Shown one piece after another: positions 8,836 through 17,691 of a DNA stretch of 64,000 bases. Numbering within the stretch: position 1 is the first letter of the stretch; every line of letters begins with the position of its first letter. Under the pieces are notes generated by a model. It had not been told where the DNA came from. It ran no database searches and saw only the letters and a program-made list of their open reading frames with translations. This stretch comes from an uncultured Pseudoruegeria sp. (GTDB taxonomy: Bacteria > Pseudomonadota > Alphaproteobacteria > Rhodobacterales > Rhodobacteraceae): NCBI GenBank assembly GCA_947498155.1, contig CANMJD010000009.1, forward strand, positions 1 through 64,000. The letters run 5' to 3'. Both the position numbers and the translations under genes were made by a program.

Positions 8836-10728
8836 ATGTCTGTAGGACAGCCATTGTTACAAGTTGTTAAATCTCTGACCCCGGTCCAGAAACGTCTCAT
8901 CCTGCTTTCCGTGGATGTGCTTTTGCTACCGTTGGCCTTTCTATTCACCTTTGCAGTGCAACAGACACCCCCGAGCCCGCTTGGTGCGATGAAGGCGTTA
9001 TTGCCTGTATTGCCCTACATCATGATTGCTGCCGGTCTGCTGTGCTGGATGCTCCGCATTCCGAATGTGCGCCTCAATGCCTATGAGATCAAAGCCGTCA
9101 GGCGCACGGCCCTGTTTTCGATTTACCTGTCGCTGCTGAGCGCCGTTTTCCTGTGGGTTTCAGGTTTGCCGGTTCTGCTTGGGCTACATGTGGTTCTGGC
9201 CATCGTATATTTCCTGTTCTCGGCGGGCAGCCGTGTGGTGATGCTACAGGCCCTAGAAGCAATCTACCGCCGCGACGAAGTGCATTGCCGGGTCCTCATC
9301 TACGGCGCCGGCACAACAGGCACCCAATTGGCCTCGGCCTTCAGCGCCCATAAAACCATCGATCCGGTTGCCTTTGTAGATGACAACACCGCCCTGCACG
9401 GCCTGCGCATTGCCGGACTGCCGGTCTATTCCCCGATCCGCATTCGCGAGCTCGTGGCCGCCAAGAACATCAACCGCGTTCTCCTTGCCATTCCCTCCCT
9501 GAGCCAGCCCAAACAGATGCGTCTGGCCCGGCAGCTTGAGGATATGGGACTGGAAGTACAGGTCTTACCCTCTTTTTCCCAACTTATCGGTGAAGAAGAC
9601 CTCATCTCGAAACTCTCTCCGGTGGCCCCTAACCGCTTTCTGGGCCGAGAGACACTGGATAACACCCTGCGCGGCGGAGAACGGGCCTATGCAGGCCAGA
9701 ATGTGATGATCTCAGGTGCCGGCGGGTCGATCGGCTCCGAGCTGTGCCGTCAGGTCCTTGCCTGTGCCCCCAAGCGTCTCGTGCTCTATGAATTGAACGA
9801 ATATGCGCTCTATAACGCTGATATGGAATTGCGCTCCCAAGCCGAAGAAAACGGCATCGAAATCATTCCTATTCTTGGGTCGGTGACCGATGCCAGACAG
9901 GTTCGCAAGGTACTCGCGGATCATGAAGTTCAGGTGATCCTCCATGCTGCGGCCTATAAACATGTTCCCCTTGTCGAATATAATCCTCTGGCAGGGTTGG
10001 CCAATAACGTTCTGGGCACCAAAACCCTCGTCAAAGAAGCCGTCGCCGCCAAAGTAGACCGTTTCATTCTGGTGTCATCGGACAAAGCCGTCCGGCCAAC
10101 CAATGTTATGGGCGCCTCCAAGCGCCTTGCAGAACAAGTTGTACAGGATCAAGCAACCCGCTCCACCGATACGGTGTTTGCGATGGTGCGGTTTGGCAAT
10201 GTTTTAGGGTCCTCGGGCTCTGTGGTGCCACTGTTTCAGGATCAGGTGGCCCGTGGCGGCCCCGTGACCCTGACCCACCACGATATTACCCGCTACTTCA
10301 TGACCATCCACGAAGCCGTCCGGCTCGTGCTGCTGGCCGGCTCTTTTGCCGAAGGGGGCGAGGTCTTCGTCCTCGATATGGGGGAACCGGTTAAAATTCG
10401 GGATCTCGCCCGTCAGGTGATCGAAAGCTCCGGCTATTCGGTACGGGACGAGAATAATCCCGACGGGGACATCGAGATTGTCACCACCGGCCTGCGCCCC
10501 GGAGAAAAACTGCACGAAGAGCTTCTGATCGCCGAGGGTAACATCCGCACAAAACACCCCAAGATCATGGAAGCCAGAGAGCGTGTGCCCTCGGAGATCG
10601 AGGTTGCCGGTTATCTGCGAACGCTGCGCGAAGCGATTTCATCCGGCAACAACAAAGCCGTACATCAGCTCATCAGCTATGCCGTCGAAGGATATACCCC
10701 GCAAAAGGATGCGCAAATCATCGGATAA
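8836..10728 (+). CDS. Membrane UDP-sugar 4,6-dehydratase, WbpM/PglF/CapD family
   Basis: Protein of 630 residues. About four N-terminal membrane segments (residues 18-125) lead into a first Rossmann-like domain (LIYGAGTTGTQLA near 154) and a second catalytic SDR domain starting with ISGAGGSIGSEL near 292. The signature SSDKAVRPTNVMGASK (about 414-430) is that of the large membrane dehydratases, where Met replaces the usual catalytic Tyr before the Lys. Family members convert UDP-GlcNAc to a 4-keto-6-deoxy sugar, the first step to bacillosamine- or quinovosamine-type residues. The divergent DegT aminotransferase and the Bac_transf gene at 15654 make an initiating-sugar pathway likely (inference). 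An imperfect hairpin follows at 10737-10775. Confidence 0.92.
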   Translation: MSVGQPLLQVVKSLTPVQKRLILLSVDVLLLPLAFLFTFAVQQTPPSPLGAMKALLPVLPYIMIAAGLLCWMLRIPNVRLNAYEIKAVRRTALFSIYLSLLSAVFLWVSGLPVLLGLHVVLAIVYFLFSAGSRVVMLQALEAIYRRDEVHCRVLIYGAGTTGTQLASAFSAHKTIDPVAFVDDNTALHGLRIAGLPVYSPIRIRELVAAKNINRVLLAIPSLSQPKQMRLARQLEDMGLEVQVLPSFSQLIGEEDLISKLSPVAPNRFLGRETLDNTLRGGERAYAGQNVMISGAGGSIGSELCRQVLACAPKRLVLYELNEYALYNADMELRSQAEENGIEIIPILGSVTDARQVRKVLADHEVQVILHAAAYKHVPLVEYNPLAGLANNVLGTKTLVKEAVAAKVDRFILVSSDKAVRPTNVMGASKRLAEQVVQDQATRSTDTVFAMVRFGNVLGSSGSVVPLFQDQVARGGPVTLTHHDITRYFMTIHEAVRLVLLAGSFAEGGEVFVLDMGEPVKIRDLARQVIESSGYSVRDENNPDGDIEIVTTGLRPGEKLHEELLIAEGNIRTKHPKIMEARERVPSEIEVAGYLRTLREAISSGNNKAVHQLISYAVEGYTPQKDAQIIG

Positions 10729-10846
10729 CCCATAATGCCGCCCTGCGTGACCTGCAAAGCCTCGGTCACAGCGGCGCTGTTATCCTTGATGTTTGGCAAG
10801 ATTTCTTACAAACATCGTCACAAGAGCATACACACATCGACAGATG

Positions 10847-10875
10847 TTGACTAAGCTTCTGTTTAATCGTGGAAT
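10847..10875 (+). promoter_or_regulatory. Possible sigma-70 type promoter for the 1103-residue glycosyltransferase
   Basis: TTGACT (10847-10852) and TGGAAT (10870-10875) are 17 bases apart and lie about 45 bases before the ATG at 10921. The -35 box is good and the -10 box is weak, so this is a suggestion only. Confidence 0.3.
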
Positions 10876-10920
10876 TCCTTAACCGGCTTTCAATTTATAC
10901 ATTCAATCGAAAGAGATCGC

Positions 10921-13900
10921 ATGGGTTTGCCAATGCCTCGCCTGCCCTTCCTTCAAAACCTCCGCCGCAAAATCGCCCCCACCTCCGACGGCCTCGCCTT
11001 TTCGGTTGATCAATTTGATGTCGCGAAGATTTCAGGCTGGGCACAATATCCGCAGGCGCCGGAACAAGCCGTTGGCTTGACTCTTTTGGTCGACGGGCAA
11101 CCGGAAACAACGCTCATAGCAACAGAGCCGCGGCCGGATGTCGTACAGGCAGGCTATGCGCGGCAGCGATGCGGCTTTACCCTCTCTCCTCATAGTGCAT
11201 TGCTGGATGGCAAACCACATCAGGTCAGCCTGATTGTCGAAAAGCCCGATGGGACGCATGATGTCCTGCACAGCGAAGAGCTCTTCATCGGACAACAGGG
11301 AGTCAGCTTCTTTGATCCGCAGGCCAGAGCGATCCGCGGATGGGCCACAGGGGCGCGGGCGGTTCAGATTGACTGTGGCGATGCCCAGCCTGTCACGATC
11401 CCGCTCGACAAAGAGGTTCTCGGTTTCCATCAGCATCATCAGGTCGGGTTCCGTTACGATCTGACAGAAGCGCAAATGGACGGGAACTGGCACACCGCCC
11501 GCGTCACCTATGACGGATCTGAAAAGGAACTGGACGGAAGCCCCGTTCAATTCCGGCTACCGCGTCACCGCCCGATCGTGCGCAAGCTCGAAATTATCGG
11601 CACACGGGCACGGGCGGTTATCTCCGATACCAATTCCCGTCCCAAACTGGTCGATATCAAGGTCGATATCGATGATCACACCAGCTACCAGCTTACGTCG
11701 GATGGGCGCCCTTATATCGGGGCCCCTTTGGTACCGCGCAAAATCGGGCGGATCGCCTTTGATATCCCTGCCGGCAGCACGCGGCTGGCCTTTTGGGAAG
11801 AAACCGCAGACGGACCGGTGATCATTGCCCGCTATAAGCTCGAGGGCCAAACCGCCTCTCCCGCTCCGCTCTTGCCTTCAGAACCGGGGCCAACGGTTCA
11901 GGCGCTGCTCGCCGACCCTGCCGAGCGGGCCGCCGTCAACGCGGCTTTCGACACGTTCTGCACCACCGGTGGTGCCCCGTTTGATCCAATCTGGTATTGT
12001 TTGAATTATCCCGACGCCGCGCATGAGATCGAGGCCGGCACCTATGACTCTGCGATTGCACATTATGCCGCCGTAGGGGCTGCGGCCGGCTATGCGCCGC
12101 ACGGGCTTTTCGATGAACTGGCCGTACGGGAGTTGTATCCCGCCGTGAATGCCGCCATCGCACAGGATTTGATCCCCTGCGCCTTTGCCCTGTATCACTA
12201 TAACACCAAAGCCAGCGGGCTGCTGCCTTTGCCCAGCGTCGCCTTCGAAGAATTTCTCGACGCCGTAGACGCCCCCTCAGACGCCCTCGACCCGATGCAG
12301 ACCGCCCTCACGGCCTTGTCCAAGGCCCCGCGACTGGCATTGGACAGCCCTGTGCGCCGTACCGGTGCTGCAGTGCCCGCACGCTTGCCGGCCCCCACCT
12401 CCAGACGCGATCAGACAACCTGTATCTACGCGGCGTGGATGGAACGCCTGCAAGCCTCTGATAAGGCCAAAACCGCACTGGATATACAAGAAGGCCAGAT
12501 GCGCGACTATATCAACGCGATACATCTGGGCAGAACGCCCTTGGTCAGCATCATCATGCCGACCTTTAACCGCGCCTTTGCAATCGGCGAAGCCATCCAA
12601 AGTGCTCTGGACCAAAGCTACAGCAACTGGGAGCTGTTGATCTGCGATGACGGCAGTTTTGACAAAACCTCCGAGGTCATCAAGCAATTCAACGATCCGC
12701 GCATCCGCTATATGCAATTCACCAAAAGCAATGGCGCAGAGACCCGCAACAAGGGACTGAGTTTCGCGCGTGGTGAATATATCGCCTATCTGGATTCCGA
12801 TAATTTGTGGAATCCCCATTTTCTGGACCTGATGCTGCGCAAGCTGATGGAAAATCCAGGCACTCAAATCGCCTATACCGGTTATATAGACACTGAAATC
12901 ATCGGCAGTACCGTTAAACTTCTGGATACCCCCAGCCCTGATTTCAATCCGATCAAGCTCTCGAGCCGCAACTTTATGGACCTCAACTCTATTGTCCATC
13001 ACCGGCAAGTATACGACTGGATGGGGGGCTTTGATAAAACCCTGCCCCGCCTGCAGGATTGGGATCTGATGCTGCGCTACACGTCGATCTTCCGACCTAA
13101 ATTCGTCAACTTCCGCACGGTTTTTTACCGCCGGAACGTCGCTTGGGGGCAGGTGACCAATCTGTTTATCGGCGGTGGCACTCAAAACACGGTTAATCAA
13201 AAGACCCAGGACCGGTTACACAAAGCCCACGCCCGGCTGGAAATCCCCTATCCAAGCCCACCCCGTGTGCTGATCCTGTCCGATGATACCGACCAGAACG
13301 CACAGCTCGCGCATTGCTTTGCCACCTGCGCTGCAGAAACCGCAAAGGTAGAATTTCTGAGCCTGTCAGATATGCCCTTTCCGCTTTCCCCGAACATCAA
13401 CATACACCGTTTGCCGCCCGCTCTTACCGCCCGCCCAGACCGTCTGCGCTACCTTCTGTCCAACCTGCGCGCCGGAGATACGCTGGTGAATTTCGGCTTG
13501 GGTGATGCGGTGCTCCGGCGGCTTGTCGGCCCTGCAGATCAAAACGTATTCACCTGTAAAACAACGAAACAGGGTCTGTTTTTGATCGGGTTTGCCGATG
13601 CGAACCTGCAATACTATCTGGGCACCCTCCCCATTGCCCTGCCCGATGTACCCCGACGGGAGGCCAACCCCGCCCCTATCGTCACTTTGCTGCCCGGACA
13701 GACAAGCCGGCCCGAAGAGCTAGAGGAACTGTCCCGACTTTCCGAAGCCCTCGAGATGACCTGCCTGCTGCCCCCCGGCGGCAGTGATCCGGTGGCTTGG
13801 TCCGTCCTACAGAACGGCGAACACCGCACCCTTGGTGGCGATTGGAACAGCGGCTTGTCCCATGCCCTGCAGGCGTCGGATTTGATGATCAGCAAAGTCC

Positions 13901-14232
13901 AAGCGGCCGACATGACCCCCTTTGACTTTGCGCTGCTGTCTGCGTTCCAGGGGCGCGGTATTGCCCCTGTCCTGCCGCCGAAAGGCATCGGGGACATTTG
14001 GCAAAAAAGCCGCTGTGCCTATCCGATCGAAGTCGACACCTGGAGCTGGGTTTTGGATAAGGTCAAAAAACTGCACCGGTCCGGAAAGGATTTGCAGAAA
14101 CTGTCTGACAACGCGCAAACAGCCTTTAAAATCATGCACCACCCCGAATTGGTCCAAGAACGGATCAACTTCTTCCTCTATGAAACAAATTTCGGCACGA
14201 CCGAACCAGAGGTCAGCTATGCTTCCCAATGA
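10921..14232 (+). CDS. Large family 2 glycosyltransferase with N-terminal beta domains
   Basis: Protein of 1103 residues. Residues 1-330 are beta-rich without a recognised family. Residues 355-450 contain a FDPIWYCLNYPDA...HYAAVGAAAGYAPHGLFDE pattern that is also present in two other proteins of this window. A GT2 domain starts near 539 (TPLVSIIMPTFNRAF) with CDDGSFDKT and the DxD-like YLDSDNLWNP, and a later LQDWDLMLRYT motif. Residues 780-1103 may be a second, degenerate GT-like domain. No membrane segments are evident, so a cytoplasmic role in repeat-unit assembly is likely. The stop overlaps the start of the next gene by 14 bases, suggesting coupled translation. Donor and acceptor sugars cannot be inferred. 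Confidence 0.85.
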   Translation: MGLPMPRLPFLQNLRRKIAPTSDGLAFSVDQFDVAKISGWAQYPQAPEQAVGLTLLVDGQPETTLIATEPRPDVVQAGYARQRCGFTLSPHSALLDGKPHQVSLIVEKPDGTHDVLHSEELFIGQQGVSFFDPQARAIRGWATGARAVQIDCGDAQPVTIPLDKEVLGFHQHHQVGFRYDLTEAQMDGNWHTARVTYDGSEKELDGSPVQFRLPRHRPIVRKLEIIGTRARAVISDTNSRPKLVDIKVDIDDHTSYQLTSDGRPYIGAPLVPRKIGRIAFDIPAGSTRLAFWEETADGPVIIARYKLEGQTASPAPLLPSEPGPTVQALLADPAERAAVNAAFDTFCTTGGAPFDPIWYCLNYPDAAHEIEAGTYDSAIAHYAAVGAAAGYAPHGLFDELAVRELYPAVNAAIAQDLIPCAFALYHYNTKASGLLPLPSVAFEEFLDAVDAPSDALDPMQTALTALSKAPRLALDSPVRRTGAAVPARLPAPTSRRDQTTCIYAAWMERLQASDKAKTALDIQEGQMRDYINAIHLGRTPLVSIIMPTFNRAFAIGEAIQSALDQSYSNWELLICDDGSFDKTSEVIKQFNDPRIRYMQFTKSNGAETRNKGLSFARGEYIAYLDSDNLWNPHFLDLMLRKLMENPGTQIAYTGYIDTEIIGSTVKLLDTPSPDFNPIKLSSRNFMDLNSIVHHRQVYDWMGGFDKTLPRLQDWDLMLRYTSIFRPKFVNFRTVFYRRNVAWGQVTNLFIGGGTQNTVNQKTQDRLHKAHARLEIPYPSPPRVLILSDDTDQNAQLAHCFATCAAETAKVEFLSLSDMPFPLSPNINIHRLPPALTARPDRLRYLLSNLRAGDTLVNFGLGDAVLRRLVGPADQNVFTCKTTKQGLFLIGFADANLQYYLGTLPIALPDVPRREANPAPIVTLLPGQTSRPEELEELSRLSEALEMTCLLPPGGSDPVAWSVLQNGEHRTLGGDWNSGLSHALQASDLMISKVQAADMTPFDFALLSAFQGRGIAPVLPPKGIGDIWQKSRCAYPIEVDTWSWVLDKVKKLHRSGKDLQKLSDNAQTAFKIMHHPELVQERINFFLYETNFGTTEPEVSYASQ

Positions 14233-15679
14233 ATTCCGCGTTGTTCCCGTCATTCATGACGGCTTGGTTCTGACCGGCGGCGCGCCGGATATGGAACAGA
14301 TCGACGTTCTGATCGATGGCGTCGCACAGGACCCTGACGCCGTGGCCCCGGACAATCGCTACCTGCTGATTGCCCCCCCGCCTGCGGCAGAATATGAGCT
14401 GGATTTGCGTGACGCAGAGACGAATACCTCCTTGCCCGGGGCACCGCTCACCATCCGGTCCGGCCTGTGGAAAGGCGACGTGCATACGCTAAAAGATACC
14501 CTCGTCTACGGGTTTGCCGAACATCTGGAAACACCGGATACCCCCGTCGCTCTTGTCGCCTATAGCGACGGTAAAATCATCGCCTTTGCGACCACAAACC
14601 CAGATGCCGGCGGTGAATTTTGCCTTTCTCTGCCCCGCGACATTGTCGACGGAGAAACCCAGCATACCATCCATATCGGGGTCGCTGGATCGGATTATCT
14701 CTTGCGTAACGGCAGCTTTACCCCCCGGCGGCATCACCGCCTCAGCACGCCGCGGATTCTGCAACTTCCCCTCGAAGAACGTACGATCCGTCTCAAGATA
14801 TCAACGCCGAACATGAAAGAAGCCCCAATGTGGGGGGACTACCATTTTGCTGTTTCGCTGAAACAGTCTCTGGAACGGCTGGGTCAGCGCACCAATATCG
14901 ATACGCTGGATAATTGGTATGATTTCGCGGGCGATCAGGATGTCACCATTACGCTGCGGGGACGCCAACAATACAAACCAGATCCGAACAACACCAACAT
15001 CATGTGGCTGATCTCGCATCCCGACCGGATTCCGCCTGAGGAATATGCCGCATTCGACCATATCGCCGTGGCTTCGGATATCTACGCCGCACAGCTCAAG
15101 CTCGAGGGGCTAAAGCATGTCTCAGCCCTGCATCAGGCCACAGATGCCACGCTGTTTATCGCGGATTCCGAAATCCCGCGCAAACCGGCCTGTCTGTTTG
15201 TCGGTAATTCCCGCCGTGAATACCGCACCATGGTTCAATGGTGCATTCAACGCGACATCCCCCTGGACCTTTACGGCGGCGGCTGGGACGGGGTGGTGGA
15301 TCCGGCCCTCGTTAAAGGTACGAATATCGCCAACACCGACCTGCCCCAGTACTATGCCAGCCACCTCATTCTGCTGAATGATCACTGGGATAGCATGCGC
15401 GAGAACGGGTTTATCTCCAATCGTATGTTTGATGGCAGCGCCGTCGGCACCCCGATCCTGTCAGATCCGGTGCAGGGCCTTGCCGAAGTCTTTGGTGATA
15501 GTATTTCAACCGCGGAATCCCCGGAAACCTTTGAGCGCCTGATCAAGGACTGCCTCGAGAACCCTACCCCGTATCTGCAGCGCGCCGAAACCGCCCGGAA
15601 CATTGTTCTGGAAGCCCATACCTTTGATCATCGAGCCCGCCAGCTATCGGCGCTTATTGATCGCTATGCGGTGGTCTAG
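14219..15679 (+). CDS. Glycosyltransferase, CgeB-like GT-B type
   Basis: Protein of 486 residues from the ATG at 14219, inside the last codons of the upstream gene; the longer open frame from 13922 simply overlaps that gene and is not used. The first 190 residues form a beta-rich domain similar in style to the N-terminus of the upstream protein. From about 200 the sequence looks like a glycosyltransferase of the CgeB/Glyco_trans_1_2 kind: MWGDYHFAVSLKQSLERLG, then CLFVGNSRREYR, LDLYGGGWDG, LPQYYASHLILLNDHWDSM and NRMFDGSAVGTPILSD. The order matches a GT-B C-terminal half that binds a nucleotide sugar. The 3' end overlaps the convergent sugar transferase by 26 bases. Specificity is unknown. 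Confidence 0.8.
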   Translation: MLPNEFRVVPVIHDGLVLTGGAPDMEQIDVLIDGVAQDPDAVAPDNRYLLIAPPPAAEYELDLRDAETNTSLPGAPLTIRSGLWKGDVHTLKDTLVYGFAEHLETPDTPVALVAYSDGKIIAFATTNPDAGGEFCLSLPRDIVDGETQHTIHIGVAGSDYLLRNGSFTPRRHHRLSTPRILQLPLEERTIRLKISTPNMKEAPMWGDYHFAVSLKQSLERLGQRTNIDTLDNWYDFAGDQDVTITLRGRQQYKPDPNNTNIMWLISHPDRIPPEEYAAFDHIAVASDIYAAQLKLEGLKHVSALHQATDATLFIADSEIPRKPACLFVGNSRREYRTMVQWCIQRDIPLDLYGGGWDGVVDPALVKGTNIANTDLPQYYASHLILLNDHWDSMRENGFISNRMFDGSAVGTPILSDPVQGLAEVFGDSISTAESPETFERLIKDCLENPTPYLQRAETARNIVLEAHTFDHRARQLSALIDRYAVV

Positions 15680-16325
15680 AAATCCGTTTTGACGGCCTGT
15701 GTCCCTGTCGTCCCCAGCGCACATCGGCGACCAGACCAAAGGTCTTGGCGATCAACACCAGATCAAAGCACATACTCTGGTGCTCGCGATAGGTTAAATC
15801 CAGCCGCGCCTTCTGCGGCAGGCAGCGACGCCTGTATATTTCTTCGGTTTCCTGCTGGGATGGTGCCTTAAGAAGCAGTTCCGCCTCGTGACGGTGGTAC
15901 ACAGCAGTGGCCATGCCGGTCACCCCCGGACGGCACTTCAGAACCTCCGAAAATAGCTCCGGGGCGGCCTCTACATATGTCTTCAATTCCGGCCGCGGGC
16001 CGACAAAGCTCATATCCCCGCGCAGGATATTCCACAGTTGCGGTAATTCATCCAACCGGCGCGCACGTAATTTTGCCCCATACTCAGAGATCCGCGCGCT
16101 TTTGCCCCCCCCGGTCACCCCATGATCCGCTGTATCGGGGCGCATGGTTCTCAGTTTCCAGAGCGTAAAACTTTGATGCGGTGTTTTCATCCGTTCGGAG
16201 CCGTAAAAAATCGGCCCCCCGTCGTTGCGCAGCACCCCCAACATAGACCAGAGCAGCAACGGCCACAGTAAAAGCATCAGCAAAAGGGAAAAAATGACAT
16301 CGAAACAACGTTTTGGAACGTTCAC
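15654..16325 (-). CDS. Initiating sugar-phosphate transferase (Bac_transf, WcaJ/PglC/ExoY type)
   Basis: Protein of 223 residues with one N-terminal hydrophobic segment (about 9-30) followed by the Bac_transf core: KLRTMRPD, RRLDELPQLWNILRGDMSFV, GPRPELKTYV and RPGVTGMA. Short family members of this size transfer a sugar-1-phosphate to undecaprenyl phosphate at the inner face of the membrane and start the repeat unit. Length and domain layout resemble PglC/ExoY rather than the longer WbaP. It stands alone on the minus strand, overlapping the 3' end of the previous gene and divergent from the Wza-like export gene. With the WbpM-type dehydratase and the DegT aminotransferase it could load an amino-deoxy sugar (inference). 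Confidence 0.93.
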   Translation of the reverse strand: MNVPKRCFDVIFSLLLMLLLWPLLLWSMLGVLRNDGGPIFYGSERMKTPHQSFTLWKLRTMRPDTADHGVTGGGKSARISEYGAKLRARRLDELPQLWNILRGDMSFVGPRPELKTYVEAAPELFSEVLKCRPGVTGMATAVYHRHEAELLLKAPSQQETEEIYRRRCLPQKARLDLTYREHQSMCFDLVLIAKTFGLVADVRWGRQGHRPSKRISRPPHSDQ

Positions 16326-16505
16326 ACTATAATCCTATTTCATCTTTTCGGCGGATCGGATCACAATAGAAATGCACCAGTCGAAAAACAAATTTTCAAT
16401 AACCCTCGCCCCTATTGACCAATGGTTCTTCCTTTGTATCTTTACCCAACTGCAAGAGGGACTTGTAGTCGAAAACAACATATACAGACGAAGCGAGCGG
16501 GCAAA

Positions 16506-17624
16506 ATGAATTTAGTATTCAAAGGTATAGCAGCCTTGGGTTTGGGTCTCTTGGTGGCTGGCTGTACGCTTCCCCAATCCGCCCCGACCCAAAAACAAAT
16601 CCTCGCAGACGTCAACGATGAGTTCGCCGGTTTTGCTTTTTATCCGGTGAACCGCAGTTTTCTTCCCGTTGTCCAAAGCTGGCCGATGACAGGATTACAA
16701 TACAACCACCAATGGATTTCCCGCCAACGCGGTCCGGCAAGCAGTGTTATTGCCGTCGGAGACCGCCTGTCTCTTAACATCTGGGACCCAGAAGAAAACT
16801 CGTTGCTGACCTCCTCCGATGGCAAGGTCGCCCAGATCACCGATATCGACGTCAGCTCCACCGGTAGTATCTTTGTTCCCTATCTTGAAGATATCGTGGT
16901 CAGCGGCATGACCGTGGAACAGGCCCGCAAAGACATCCAGACCCAGATGGAAACGATTATTCCCTCTGCGCAGGTTCAGATCACCCTGACCCCTGGTCGC
17001 CAGAATTCCGCCGACATTGTCTCTGGGGTAAAAACACCGGGGCAATATCCGCTGACAGATCGCAATACCACCATTCTGAGTCTCGTCGCCGCCAGCGGCG
17101 GGGTGCCAGAGACCCTGCGCAATCCCCATGTCCGCCTTGTGCGGGGCGATACACTCTATTCTACATCCCTCTCCCGTCTTTATAGCAACCCGTCTCTGGA
17201 TACGACCTTGCGAGGTGGCGATAAGGTCATCATCGAAGAGGACGAACGCTTCTTCATCAGTCTCGGGGCCACCGGTGCACAACAGTTGGTGTATTTCCCG
17301 AATGACCGGATTACCGCTTTGGAAGCAATCTCTCTGACTGGTGGGATCGCCAATAATATCGCCGATCCAAAAGGTATCCTCATTCTGCGGAACTATCCCC
17401 AGAATGCCGTCCAGCCTGGCACAGCGGGACCGGATGATGTTCGCTCTATTTTCGCTTTGGATATTACCACCGCTGACGGTGTCTTCAGCGCAGGCAAATT
17501 CCAGATCCACTCCGGTGACATTGTGCTGGCAACAGAATCGCCAATCGCCCGTGCCCGTACCGCGGCCGGTCTTTTTGCTGCAGTTGTCGGCACTGTAGCG
17601 GTAGCAAATAGCGTCTCGAACTAA
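16506..17624 (+). CDS. wza: Outer-membrane polysaccharide export lipoprotein, Wza/KpsD-like
   Basis: Protein of 372 residues from the ATG at 16506. The N-terminus is a lipoprotein signal (MNLVFKGIAALGLGLLVAGC) with lipobox LVAGC. A Poly_export domain follows (GDRLSLNIWDPEENSL to QVQITLTPGR, about 80-165), then SLBB-like repeats (SGVKTPGQYPLTDRNTTILS and ERFFISLGATGAQQL). Proteins of this family form the octameric outer-membrane channel for capsule or exopolysaccharide. Upstream in-frame codons from 16422 precede the signal peptide and are unlikely to be translated. The gene is separated from the KpsMTE-like genes by the replication block, but the window offers no other export channel. A shared terminator-like hairpin lies 22 bases after the stop. 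Confidence 0.92.
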   Translation: MNLVFKGIAALGLGLLVAGCTLPQSAPTQKQILADVNDEFAGFAFYPVNRSFLPVVQSWPMTGLQYNHQWISRQRGPASSVIAVGDRLSLNIWDPEENSLLTSSDGKVAQITDIDVSSTGSIFVPYLEDIVVSGMTVEQARKDIQTQMETIIPSAQVQITLTPGRQNSADIVSGVKTPGQYPLTDRNTTILSLVAASGGVPETLRNPHVRLVRGDTLYSTSLSRLYSNPSLDTTLRGGDKVIIEEDERFFISLGATGAQQLVYFPNDRITALEAISLTGGIANNIADPKGILILRNYPQNAVQPGTAGPDDVRSIFALDITTADGVFSAGKFQIHSGDIVLATESPIARARTAAGLFAAVVGTVAVANSVSN

Positions 17625-17639
17625 TCAGACTGACGCCCG

Positions 17640-17690
17640 AAAAAGCGCTACCTGCCGTGTCTTTCGCATGCGAAAAGCGCGACAGGTAGC
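17640..17690 (-). terminator. Terminator of parB, built around a parS-like palindrome
   Basis: Outer arms GCTACCTG (17647-17654) and CAGGTAGC (17683-17690) share exactly the same centre (17668.5) as the inner 14-bp palindrome TTTCGCATGCGAAA. The whole 44 bases can pair with two mismatches and two wobbles. On the minus strand it directly follows the parB stop and is followed by five T (17644-17640), as in a rho-independent terminator. It can also stop wza transcription from the other side. Confidence 0.65.
17662..17675. other. parS-like palindrome, copy 1
   Basis: Perfect 14-bp palindrome TTTCGCATGCGAAA located 17 bases past the parB stop. Two identical copies lie at 18782 and 21166. Clustering of one palindrome around parAB/repA is the usual sign of a plasmid centromere bound by ParB (inference from known partition systems). 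Confidence 0.75.
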
Positions 17691-17691
17691 C

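Noticed and set aside
13922..14218. Upstream extension of the CgeB-like glycosyltransferase frame
   Set aside because: It lies wholly inside the preceding glycosyltransferase gene; ATG 14219 gives a complete protein and a usual short overlap.
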